Shown: positions 1-7,010, numbered from the stretch's first letter. The stretch: 8,724 nucleotides of DNA from Silvanigrellales bacterium (GCA_028285285.1 JANQPW010000675.1:1-8724); one strand, 5' to 3'. Notes: generated by a model not told the origin, from the letters alone. Numbers and translations: made by a program.

Positions 1-1
1 T

Positions 2-1720
2 TATGCTTCTTGTGGCTCCGGTCTTCTCACTTCAAAACCAAGACTGACCACGGTCAAAACGCAGGCACGCGCCTGCTTGCAACCGGTCAACATTGCAAAG
101 CTGCTGAAGCCACAGCACTCCTGTTACGAGGTTCACGCAACCGAATTTGACACTGTGAAACACTTTGACGCCTCTCGTGCGCTCTCTCCCTGGATCCCCT
201 GCAACAAAACCGAACTTTTTTCCATGGTCGGAAACCATCAGTTTGACTTTCAGGGCGCCGTGGAATGGCTCGCAAAAAAGCCTCGCTTCAAGCTGGAGCA
301 CCTCGAGCTTGCTTTGAACAACCCCGAAGAGCGTCATTCGGAGCTCATGGCTCACCCTGCCCTGGAAGCACCTCACCACAAAGCCATGGTGAAACTGATT
401 CGAAACGCTCAGAGCACAATCTTCTTTGACGCCATCCTTTTTGGCGGGGCTTGGGGCAGCGAGATCATCCGCGAAATGATGCTCCGCAAGAAACAAGTGG
501 ACCTCCAAATCGTGCTTCTTCGAGACGCCGAAAACACCTTTGATTATCGATCGGAGCTCGTGCCGTTTTGGAATCGGCTCAAAGAATTTGCTCGAACCGA
601 AGATGGTTTTGTGGTTCTCGATGCCGACCTCGACCAAAGGGGGCACTCGGCCATGCCCTTTGGCCTGGAACGTTTTCTCGAGACCCTTTCACCTTGGGTG
701 AAGCCACAGGTTTCACTCAAGGGCCGTTCAGACCACAGCAAGCTCCTCATTGTTGATGGCTTCACTGCCAACCCCTCCATGGTGGTTTCGTCGAAGAACC
801 CCAGCGACTTCAACCTGCCCAAATACGACGAGTCTCTCATCGTCTGGGGACCAGCCGCCGCGGCTGCAATGGTGAGCTACATGGCTGACATTCACCTTGC
901 GCAGGCCAAACGCGAGCGCGAAGGAATCTCAACCTCGGCAGATGAGAAGGCTCTTCTCCGCAAGTGGTCTGACCTCGAGCTTCAAGCCCGCGACCCTTCC
1001 CAAAAGGGGTTGACCTTCGAGCCCCAGGGGCAAGAAGAGGTGCGGCTCGCAGAAACCAACTCGGACAACTCCGTGCGCAACACCGAAACAACCCTTTTGA
1101 GCCTCATACAAAACGCGCAAAAGAGCATTCGCATGTACAACTTCTTGGCCTACAACCCCATGGTTGCGCGAGCTCTTGCCGACGCGGTCAAACGGCTCGG
1201 GGCCAACAACGTGAAAGTCATCGGTGACGCAACTCTCACCCTTGCGGCCAACGTCACATTTGCCGATTTTCTTCAAGACGAACTCAAGGAACACGGTTTG
1301 GCCAGCACTGCAGATCAGGTTCTTCGCTGGCGGAACACGCTTCCTCCCGTTCACTTGCTCAACCGCACCTCAATCATCCAACAACAGCACACGAAGTCTG
1401 TCATTGTTGACGAAGACTCGTTGTTTTTGGGGTCAACCAACTTTGATGTGGCCACACTAGGTGGAGCCTTTCGAGAGTTTTCAGTTGTGGTTCGCCGCAG
1501 TGCAGCACCACAGCAGTCCGCTCGGGAGTTCGACAAAATATGGAGCACTCCCCATGAAACGCTCACGACTGCAGAGATCCTTCGCACAGGTGGACCAACC
1601 CAGGCAAAGATGCTTCCAAGTGCGGTTCGAGCCGTTCTGGGAAACACAATCCGAACAGAACAGAGCCGAATCAGGGCACTGAACCCAAGAAACATCTCCC
1701 GCGACCCCATCTGCCACTAG
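2..1720 (+). CDS. Phospholipase D / cardiolipin synthase-like protein, possible lipoprotein (5' end outside window)
   Basis: The frame is open from base 2 to the TAG at 1718-1720, giving 572 visible residues. A TTG at 77 is the first common start codon inside, but no stop precedes it and the upstream codons read YASCGSGLLTSKPR, so I treat the gene as truncated at its 5' end. ASC-GSG resembles the end of a lipoprotein signal peptide, which would put the protein in the envelope (inference; Tyr at -3 is not ideal). Two PLD-type HKD motifs are visible: HSKLLIVD at about residue 245 and HTKSVIVD at about 463. The second continues into the classic GSTN with a following Glu (EFSVVV). The first has a longer loop and SSKN in place of GSxxN. 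PLD-superfamily enzymes cleave or transfer phosphodiesters through a His nucleophile, and two-motif members include cardiolipin synthases and phospholipases D. The substrate cannot be told from sequence. The family call is firm, the exact activity is not. Confidence 0.85.
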   Translation, partial: YASCGSGLLTSKPRLTTVKTQARACLQPVNIAKLLKPQHSCYEVHATEFDTVKHFDASRALSPWIPCNKTELFSMVGNHQFDFQGAVEWLAKKPRFKLEHLELALNNPEERHSELMAHPALEAPHHKAMVKLIRNAQSTIFFDAILFGGAWGSEIIREMMLRKKQVDLQIVLLRDAENTFDYRSELVPFWNRLKEFARTEDGFVVLDADLDQRGHSAMPFGLERFLETLSPWVKPQVSLKGRSDHSKLLIVDGFTANPSMVVSSKNPSDFNLPKYDESLIVWGPAAAAAMVSYMADIHLAQAKREREGISTSADEKALLRKWSDLELQARDPSQKGLTFEPQGQEEVRLAETNSDNSVRNTETTLLSLIQNAQKSIRMYNFLAYNPMVARALADAVKRLGANNVKVIGDATLTLAANVTFADFLQDELKEHGLASTADQVLRWRNTLPPVHLLNRTSIIQQQHTKSVIVDEDSLFLGSTNFDVATLGGAFREFSVVVRRSAAPQQSAREFDKIWSTPHETLTTAEILRTGGPTQAKMLPSAVRAVLGNTIRTEQSRIRALNPRNISRDPICH

Positions 1721-1729
1721 GCTCCGGAT

Positions 1730-2917
1730 CTACATTTTAGGAACGGGTTGAATGCGCAACAGTGAAATCTCACAGGAAGTTCCCAGCCGGAAGGGCGGGC
1801 CCCAGTATGTTGTTCCCTGAGTCACATAAAGCTTTTGGTTCACACCAATGTCATAGAGACCGCGAAGAAACCCCTGGTCCCGCATAACAAACCACGAAAA
1901 GGGCCAGATTTGCCCTGAGTGGGTGTGACCTGAAATTTGGAGATCAACTTGAGGCTGTTCAACAAGTCTCCTGGCATCTTTTGGTTGGTGCGCCAGCAGC
2001 ACATTGAGACGATCACTGCTGAGACCTTCAGGGCTCACGGTGGCCACCGCATCATCGAGCCGTGTGTCTGGTCGACGACGACCATTGAGCGCAACCAACG
2101 ACTGTCGGTCTTCTATTCCCAAAATAGAAAGGCGTACCCCGCTGAGCTCTAAACTCTGTGATGAGTTTTCCAGCACTGTCCAGCCCAAGGAGTCTGTGAT
2201 GTGTTTTTTCCAGCTCTGGGCGCCCGAGTAATACTCGTGATTTCCCGTAACAAAATAGACGCCAGCACGACTCTTCAGGCCGCCGAGGGCCGCAACATCT
2301 CCCGCAAGCTGTTTCACAGAGCCATCAACCAAATCTCCGGTGATGAAAATGAGGTCGGGCTGTAATGCGTTGACCCGTTCAACAATGCGAGTCAGTCGTC
2401 TGTGGCCCACAAGACCTGTCACATGAACATCACTGAGAACAACCGCTCGTAACCCTTGAGCATCAGCGGCCGGTGTCGTGCCCGGTTCCACCCGATGTTG
2501 ATCTCGAATGAGGGGAAGATCCACCTCAAAGACCTCTTCCTTAGATGCGAGCAAAAACGACACACCAGAGAGAACACTTCCCAACCCCCAAATTGCCGCT
2601 GCGGTCTGGGTTTCAGTAACATCAAAAGACAAAATCCACGCACCGGCTAGAACAGGAACGCTGGCAAAAATCAGAAAAAGAGCGTATCCCATCCAAACAA
2701 ACATAAACGCTTCGAAGTATTTACGCACCGACGCTGGCAGAATGCGGATGATTCCAAAACCGAGAAAGAGCACGGCCCACAACACAAAAAAAACGACCTG
2801 AAGCAGTGTTTCAGCCTCAGAAAAAAGGGGGAAGAAGACCTTTGCATAGAGGAAATAGTGGCCAGCACCGGTGAGAAAAAAACCAACGAAGGCCACAATG
2901 GCAAACTGAGCAATCAA
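1730..2917 (-). CDS. Membrane-anchored metallophosphoesterase (YkuE/YaeI-like)
   Basis: This 395-residue protein has four hydrophobic segments (about residues 4-28, 36-57, 69-96 and 107-125) followed by a calcineurin-like metallophosphoesterase domain. All metal-binding motifs are present: D163-x-H165, G194-D195, G225-N226-H227-E228, H310, and GHTHSGQ at 330-336. The GHTHSGQIWPF ending is typical of the YkuE/YaeI-type (COG1408) group. Basic residues in the loop between helices 2 and 3 (R58, R65, K66) suggest an N-in topology with the catalytic domain in the cytoplasm; this is inference. The start is TTG, chosen because GGAG lies 7 bases upstream. It begins 12 bases after the gspK stop, so it is probably the last gene of the secretion operon. 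Family members hydrolyse phosphomonoesters or phosphodiesters, sometimes on lipid-linked substrates. The substrate here is unknown, and a role in secretion rests on position only. Confidence 0.88.
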   Translation of the reverse strand: MIAQFAIVAFVGFFLTGAGHYFLYAKVFFPLFSEAETLLQVVFFVLWAVLFLGFGIIRILPASVRKYFEAFMFVWMGYALFLIFASVPVLAGAWILSFDVTETQTAAAIWGLGSVLSGVSFLLASKEEVFEVDLPLIRDQHRVEPGTTPAADAQGLRAVVLSDVHVTGLVGHRRLTRIVERVNALQPDLIFITGDLVDGSVKQLAGDVAALGGLKSRAGVYFVTGNHEYYSGAQSWKKHITDSLGWTVLENSSQSLELSGVRLSILGIEDRQSLVALNGRRRPDTRLDDAVATVSPEGLSSDRLNVLLAHQPKDARRLVEQPQVDLQISGHTHSGQIWPFSWFVMRDQGFLRGLYDIGVNQKLYVTQGTTYWGPPFRLGTSCEISLLRIQPVPKM

Positions 2918-2924
2918 AGCTAAA

Positions 2925-2928
2925 CTCC
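2925..2928 (-). promoter_or_regulatory. Ribosome binding site of the metallophosphoesterase
   Basis: On the minus strand GGAG is followed by 7 bases and then TTG at 2917-2915. It sits immediately after the gspK stop (TAG, 2932-2930). This spacing is what supports the TTG start: the next possible in-frame start, a GTG at codon 8, would cut into the first membrane segment. Confidence 0.65.
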
Positions 2929-2929
2929 A

Positions 2930-4294
2930 CTACCTGAAGCGTTGATAGACCACACGGATTTTTCCTTTTTTTATGGCCTTCTTTTTTTCATCTTTGTTTT
3001 CATCGTTCTCGTTGTTGTTCTCCTCAGCGGTGCTTCCCTCAGTTTCATTTTGGGGCGTGCCTTCATTTTCATTGTTCTGGTTGTTGTTTTCATCTTCCTT
3101 TTTCCCGGTGGTGGCGTCGTCCACACTCTCTTCTTCAAACACAGCCACCAATTCAAACACGCGCTCGACCTGATTGGAAACACCTCTGACGACGATTTTG
3201 TAAACACTTGATTGGAAGCCTGCGAGCCACCGGAGGATTTCCTCCGTGGTCTTGTCAGAAACACCACCCTCCTTAAAAAACTCCTTAAAGTTACGGCGAT
3301 TCTTGTCTTGACCAAACTTCTCTCCGGCTGCAAGCCTGTCTTCAAGTCGGTCCATGAGAGGGTCATTCACTTCATTTTCTGGCGGAGTGGTGAGTGCAGC
3401 CACCAGCTCGTTTGGGGCCTTGTCAATGTTCCACTGTTCTTTGTCGGCTTGCATGGGCCAAACTGTGAAATAGGGGCTGAACACCCTGTAGATTTCGTCG
3501 ATGTGAAACCCGGGAACACGCCGCAACTCCTCAAGGCTTTCGAGGGGTCCATTCTTCGCAGTATGGGTAAACTTCGCTTGCGTGTACGGAGAAAGCTCAT
3601 CACTGGACTCCATACTGTCTTTGTTGTCGGTGTCGATGTAGTCTTGCATGTTGCTGGCCAAGCGTTCGGGAGAATAACCCAGTGAATCCAAAAATTCACG
3701 CTCTTGCGGGAGAGAAAAAACCCGAATCAGGGCATTGCGCATGTGCTTGCTCAAAGAGCGATCGGCTAAGAAGTTGAGATTGAGCTTCTGACTTTCATCT
3801 GAAACCTTTACGACAAAGTAACCAGGAACCGCATTCAGAGCGGCGATGAGCTTTTCATCGGCAAGCTTGCTGAGGTTGAGCTGCGCAAAGTCTTCTATAG
3901 TTTCAAAGCCCTGAGAACCAATAGGGAAGTCATTCAGGATCTGAGACAATGACCGCCCTCCCAGTTGATCCTCAAGAGTCTTCGTCATGGCATCAATACC
4001 CGCTTTTATTCCTGGCGGAATGCCTTCGTTTCCTTTAAGAAACTCAACCTGAGCCTCTAAGTCCACAAAAAATAGGGCAAGCTGAGCCCCGGTGACCGCC
4101 GCCATCTCAGCTTTGGCTCGATCACGCTCTCCAATAGAAGCGCGCGACACAACTTCTGACTCAAAGAGAACCTCGGCCAGCATCGAGAGAATCACTCCCA
4201 CCAAAGAAAGCACCAACACAAGAGCAAGACCCTGCTCACGTCGGTTCATTGGGGAAGGTTTTGTGGCCATGGCTATCTGAGCTCCTCTCTTCAC
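2930..4294 (-). CDS. gspK: Type II secretion minor pseudopilin GspK
   Basis: GspK is the largest minor pseudopilin and caps the tip of the T2SS pseudopilus with GspI and GspJ. The leader ends MNRREQG (residues 16-22), followed by the hydrophobic stretch LALVLVLSLVGVIL. The residue at +5 is Val, not Glu; lack of Glu5 is a known hallmark of GspK. Other family motifs are DESQKLNLN (166-174), DYIDTDN (218-224), PLESLEELRRVPGF (250-263) and WNIDKAPNELVAAL (288-301). At 454 residues it is longer than the usual 300-350. Much of the excess is an acidic, Asn-rich segment at about 387-438, placed before a final strand-like IRVVYQRFR. The start is uncertain. GTG at 4294 overlaps the gspJ stop as GTGA but lacks a good ribosome site. 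ATG at 4270 has GAGGAG 11 bases upstream. ATG at 4249 would give the shortest, most canonical leader. Function is confident, start is not. Confidence 0.93.
   Translation of the reverse strand: MKRGAQIAMATKPSPMNRREQGLALVLVLSLVGVILSMLAEVLFESEVVSRASIGERDRAKAEMAAVTGAQLALFFVDLEAQVEFLKGNEGIPPGIKAGIDAMTKTLEDQLGGRSLSQILNDFPIGSQGFETIEDFAQLNLSKLADEKLIAALNAVPGYFVVKVSDESQKLNLNFLADRSLSKHMRNALIRVFSLPQEREFLDSLGYSPERLASNMQDYIDTDNKDSMESSDELSPYTQAKFTHTAKNGPLESLEELRRVPGFHIDEIYRVFSPYFTVWPMQADKEQWNIDKAPNELVAALTTPPENEVNDPLMDRLEDRLAAGEKFGQDKNRRNFKEFFKEGGVSDKTTEEILRWLAGFQSSVYKIVVRGVSNQVERVFELVAVFEEESVDDATTGKKEDENNNQNNENEGTPQNETEGSTAEENNNENDENKDEKKKAIKKGKIRVVYQRFR
2997..3091 (-). repeat. Imperfect duplication in the gspK low-complexity segment
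   Basis: Two 26-base copies, 2997-3022 and 3066-3091, match at 23 of 26 positions and are 69 bases (23 codons) apart, so the frame is kept. They encode ENNNENDEN (about residues 425-433) and ENNNQNNEN (about 402-410). The pattern suggests expansion by slippage or local duplication within the Asn/Glu-rich insertion. The alignment was made by eye. Confidence 0.7.
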
Positions 4295-5070
4295 CGCCAG
4301 GTGTATTCATTCGACTTGGTTTTGATCTGCTCAAAAGGCCGCGCATACAGCAAATACACAATTGACTCCAAAGACAAAACTGTCCGATCATCATTGCTCA
4401 AAGTTCCATCCTCTAGCTGACTGCGCTCAAGATCCGTGAGTTCTCGGTAGCTGCTCAACTCAATCCGGGCCATTTTTGGCAAAGCACCCCGAGTGTCACC
4501 CTGATCGGTGTCCCACTCTGTTCGAAAGTCTTCACCATTCCACCAAGTCACCTTGAACTCACGCAGATCGGGCACCAACACCAGTGAAGTTGCCGTTTCA
4601 CTGCGCTCAATGTTTTCTTGGAGAGCGGTGTCGACAGATCGAACCAACTGCGTGATGCGAGAGTTTTCTGGGTCTTTGCGCGTGTGATAGCGCACCACCG
4701 CCACGTTAGAAACCGGGGAGTTTTGCACAAAAGAACTCATTCCCTGGTACGTAAAGTAGAAACTGTCACCCCGGTGCAGCAAAACAGGTTTGACCTTACG
4801 CCTGGAAACATTGCCGATAACGGCATCTTTTTTTGTGGGCATATAGGCGTGTCGCAGGTCGTCGTAAATGCGAGACATGGCCGCATGAATGGCATGCTGG
4901 CTCTCATTGTGACGAATCAAATCGTTTCGGCTTTCCATTTGTGTGCCCAGCATGGTGATGGCAAACACGGAAACTGAAGCCAAGACGCTGATTGCAAGCA
5001 ACAACTCAATGAGGGAAAAGCCAGCAACATTTTGAGGGGGCGTGCGCAAGAGGCTAATTCCCGAGGTCAT
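4291..5070 (-). CDS. gspJ: Type II secretion minor pseudopilin GspJ
   Basis: GspJ is a minor pseudopilin that joins GspI and GspK at the tip of the T2SS pseudopilus. The prepilin peptidase site is clear: a 17-residue leader ending in VAG, then FSLIELLLAISVLASVSV, with Glu22 at mature +5. The C-terminal part has a GspJ-like pattern, FKVTWWNGEDFRTEWD (172-187) followed by LPKMARIEL (197-205). Length is 259 residues against roughly 200 in well-known homologues; part of the excess is an acidic stretch near 209-229. The ATG at 5070 overlaps the gspI stop as ATGA and has a strong GGAGG site 6 bases upstream, inside the gspI tail. The stop overlaps the possible gspK GTG. The start is well supported. 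Assignment as J rather than another minor pseudopilin rests on gene order and the C-terminal pattern. Confidence 0.9.
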   Translation of the reverse strand: MTSGISLLRTPPQNVAGFSLIELLLAISVLASVSVFAITMLGTQMESRNDLIRHNESQHAIHAAMSRIYDDLRHAYMPTKKDAVIGNVSRRKVKPVLLHRGDSFYFTYQGMSSFVQNSPVSNVAVVRYHTRKDPENSRITQLVRSVDTALQENIERSETATSLVLVPDLREFKVTWWNGEDFRTEWDTDQGDTRGALPKMARIELSSYRELTDLERSQLEDGTLSNDDRTVLSLESIVYLLYARPFEQIKTKSNEYTWR

Positions 5071-5723
5071 CCCCCACCTCCATTGCCACCGTCATTTTCA
5101 CCGCCGCCGTTTTGATTGCCGCCACCCGGGGTGAGGCCGGGTATGTTCGGGATGGCGTCAGCAATTTTGAGGGCCTTGTCGTCGACCACCAAAAAACCGC
5201 CATCGATTTGCCGTGTCGTGCCACCGAGCTCCCACGACACATTGACCTTCACTGTGCGGTAAATGTCTTTCGGTATTTGCGAGTCGAGCTGATCGCCAAT
5301 AGCCTTGAACTGTTCAGCAGAGGCATCTTCTTCATCTTCCGCCCCGGGAAGGCCTCCCCCTCCCATAACACTCGCCATCCGCATGGCTGTGACAAACAAG
5401 CGGGAGGCTTCAATGGTTGTTTCCTCAGAGGTCACAAGAACGGTGTACTCGCCTTCCTGGCCAGACTTAAACTCTGCAGCCGGGCGAAGACCTTCAACAC
5501 CATACACATCAAGAACGTATTGCAGCTGAGCAGTTGCGGAGCGCAATGCCCATGTGGCAGCCTGGTTACTCCGGGAAATGGCGGCAATTTCCATACTCGC
5601 CGACTGAACATTGACAATTTGCACCACAACGATCGAAAGAATGCCAATGGCCAGAATGGCCTCAAGCAGTGAAAATCCCGCTTGCGAAGAGATTCGACGG
5701 ATGCTGAATGCGCTCTTAGTCAT
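5067..5723 (-). CDS. gspI: Type II secretion minor pseudopilin GspI
   Basis: GspI is the minor pseudopilin that nucleates the tip complex with GspJ and GspK. The leader MTKSAFSIRRISSQAG is cut after Gly16, followed by FSLLEAILAIGILSIVVV with Glu21 at mature +5. The body RSNQAATWALRSATAQL matches the A-rich helix of the family, and VKVNVSWE (158-165) matches the strand near the usual end. At 218 residues it far exceeds the usual 120-130. Extra sequence lies at about 118-152, with GGGG then GAEDEED, and in a C-terminal tail of Gly and Asn (199-218). I chose ATG 5723 (GGAG 7 bases upstream, 8-base overlap with gspH). ATG 5738 (AAGGA 7 bases upstream) is equally well equipped and adds MRSSS. The frame is open further upstream to about 5840, but that would give an unusually long leader. 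Confidence 0.9.
   Translation of the reverse strand: MTKSAFSIRRISSQAGFSLLEAILAIGILSIVVVQIVNVQSASMEIAAISRSNQAATWALRSATAQLQYVLDVYGVEGLRPAAEFKSGQEGEYTVLVTSEETTIEASRLFVTAMRMASVMGGGGLPGAEDEEDASAEQFKAIGDQLDSQIPKDIYRTVKVNVSWELGGTTRQIDGGFLVVDDKALKIADAIPNIPGLTPGGGNQNGGGENDGGNGGGG
5077..5081 (-). promoter_or_regulatory. gspJ ribosome binding site inside the gspI Gly-rich tail
   Basis: On the minus strand GGAGG is followed by TGGGGG and then the gspJ ATG (5070-5068). The same bases are the last glycine codons of gspI (GGA GGT GGG GGA TGA). This is the strongest Shine-Dalgarno match I see at an overlapping junction in the operon. Confidence 0.75.
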
Positions 5724-6516
5724 TGATGAACTCCGCATCTTGGAATCCTTCAAGAACACGGCTACGCCCGGTGAGAGGGTCAAGATAAATTGTGAACTTG
5801 GGCCCCTGCTCAGAGATGACATCGTCTTCCTCAACACCAAAGTGAATCATTGCCTGGGCAGACGTGCCATCTGGAAAGAAGTAAATGTATCCCAACTCTC
5901 CGTCTTCAAACTCAGATCGCAGCCGCTTTTCTCCCAGAGTGTCCGTTCCCAAAGCGGCAAAACGCACTGATCCAGGAAGCGATTTCTTGTAGAGGAGGGT
6001 GTCATTCACCTCTGACCAACTGGCTTTCACCAACCGCTCTCTTTGGTTGATCAAAAAGCCTCGGAACGCGTAACTGCGCTCTTCATCATCCACAGCGGTT
6101 CGAGGCTCAGCAGCCAGTTCTCGAAGCTCTTCCAGAAGGCTCTCTCGAGATTCGTCATCTAAAAAACCCTCTTCCAAGTCCGCTTTTCCAGAGGGAGGCC
6201 TTCCCTCATACCCCAATGGCGCAGCCTCGGCCCAGTAAGTTGCACTTTCCATGTCGAGAGCCATTCGGTGGATGCGACCCGTGAGAACGGCCGAGTCATA
6301 AACAGTTCTCATTTGGGCAGAGAAGTCTCGCAGAGCCAACGACATCTGCGAACCATAGGTCAATCCGATATTTGGAAACACTGCGGCTGCGATGGCACCA
6401 ATCATAGCCAACACAATGAGAAGCTCAATCAAGGAAAAGCCCGAGCTAGTCGCCACCGCGAAATTGCGAATCGCTTTGTCAAATCGCGACACCGACGAAT
6501 TCGGACGCCTCATCAC
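5716..6516 (-). CDS. gspH: Type II secretion minor pseudopilin GspH
   Basis: GspH is a minor pseudopilin thought to link the tip complex to the GspG shaft. A 26-residue leader ending in TSSG is followed by FSLIELLIVLAMIGAIAAAVFP with Glu31 at mature +5. The C-terminal part has the family pattern: IYFFPDGTSAQAMIHF (211-226), then FTIYLDPLTGRSRV (241-254), close to the PDG...TGR arrangement of GspH/FimT proteins. It is 266 residues against the usual 150-190. The excess includes a strongly acidic segment at about 112-147 with many Glu and Asp. The start is GTG at 6516, overlapping the gspG stop as GTGA, or the adjacent ATG at 6513 (TGATG). The two differ by one residue, and the GGGGAG just upstream is very close to either. 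The 3' end overlaps gspI. Confidence 0.91.
   Translation of the reverse strand: MMRRPNSSVSRFDKAIRNFAVATSSGFSLIELLIVLAMIGAIAAAVFPNIGLTYGSQMSLALRDFSAQMRTVYDSAVLTGRIHRMALDMESATYWAEAAPLGYEGRPPSGKADLEEGFLDDESRESLLEELRELAAEPRTAVDDEERSYAFRGFLINQRERLVKASWSEVNDTLLYKKSLPGSVRFAALGTDTLGEKRLRSEFEDGELGYIYFFPDGTSAQAMIHFGVEEDDVISEQGPKFTIYLDPLTGRSRVLEGFQDAEFIND
5731..5750 (-). promoter_or_regulatory. Two ribosome binding sites for alternative gspI starts
   Basis: On the minus strand AAGGA (5750-5746) lies 7 bases before ATG 5738. GGAG (5734-5731) lies 7 bases before ATG 5723, and both ATGs are in the same frame. Either could start gspI, changing the leader by five residues that prepilin peptidase would remove anyway. 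Confidence 0.5.
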
Positions 6517-7010
6517 TCCCCAGCCGCGTTGGGATCAGACTCGACCAGTCTTCCAGAAATATAGACCTGATCATCTTCGGTTCCCGGAGTTGTGTCAACG
6601 CCAGCCGAGGTCAGCTTTGGACCACGAGCCGTCAGCTCATACTCAAAAGGCACTCCCCAGGCGTCATTTGCATCGTCTTCTGCAAGGTAAGGGCCTGTCC
6701 ACTTCGCGCTTCCAGGGTTTGACAAAAGCCCATCCAGACCCTCGGCCGTGGTGGGCATACGGCCCATATCTGCTTGGTAACGCAACAACTGCGACTGCAC
6801 CTGCCCGGCCTTCACCGTTGTTTCTTTTTTCTTGGCACTGGCCTGGCCACCCGCCAGGTTGGTCACCAACACGGCAATCAGCGTGCCCAGAATACCCAGC
6901 ACGATGATGATCTCGATCAACGAGAACCCTTCCTGACCAGAACATTGAGCCCATTTGTGTTGTTTAAGTTGTTTGCAACGCCCACGAAACATCATAAGAA
7001 ATTCCCTCAT
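6513..7010 (-). CDS. gspG: Type II secretion major pseudopilin GspG
   Basis: GspG is the major pseudopilin that polymerises into the periplasmic pseudopilus. The leader ends in SGQEG (Gly28), followed by FSLIEIIIVLGILGTLIAVLV with Glu33 at mature +5. Family hallmarks follow: YQADMGRMPTTAEGLDGLL (78-96), WTGPYL (104-109), DAWGVPFEY (116-124) and the loop SAGVDTTPGTEDDQV (135-149). That loop matches the calcium-binding loop described for GspG. Length is 165 residues, slightly long because of the leader and a short tail after the loop. The start is ambiguous. ATG 7010 directly follows the stop of a five-codon ORF but has only a weak site of its own. ATG 6995 has GAGGG close upstream and would shorten the leader by five. 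The 3' end overlaps the gspH start. Identity is very secure. Confidence 0.96.
   Translation of the reverse strand: MREFLMMFRGRCKQLKQHKWAQCSGQEGFSLIEIIIVLGILGTLIAVLVTNLAGGQASAKKKETTVKAGQVQSQLLRYQADMGRMPTTAEGLDGLLSNPGSAKWTGPYLAEDDANDAWGVPFEYELTARGPKLTSAGVDTTPGTEDDQVYISGRLVESDPNAAGE

Noticed and set aside
32..646. 204-codon minus-strand ORF
   Set aside because: It lies fully antisense to the PLD-like gene, which has clear family motifs. It shows no recognisable domain.
2942..3211. Plus-strand ORF predicting a very hydrophobic, Phe/Val-rich small membrane protein
   Set aside because: It is the antisense reading of the Asn/Glu/Lys-rich codons of gspK; reversed AAC, GAA and AAA codons give Val, Phe and Leu. 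This is a composition artefact.
3212..3685. 157-codon plus-strand ORF following the previous one
   Set aside because: It is antisense to the conserved part of gspK, with no domain and no ribosome site I could support.
5112..5672. 186-codon plus-strand ORF
   Set aside because: It is antisense to gspI, which is supported by the prepilin motif and operon order.
5724..5840. Longer gspI reading starting near 5840
   Set aside because: It would overlap gspH by over 100 bases and give a leader of more than 50 residues before the prepilin cleavage site. The ATGs at 5738 and 5723 have good ribosome sites.
6392..6907. 171-codon plus-strand ORF rich in Pro, His and Arg
   Set aside because: It is antisense across the gspG/gspH junction. 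The minus-strand genes have strong family motifs.
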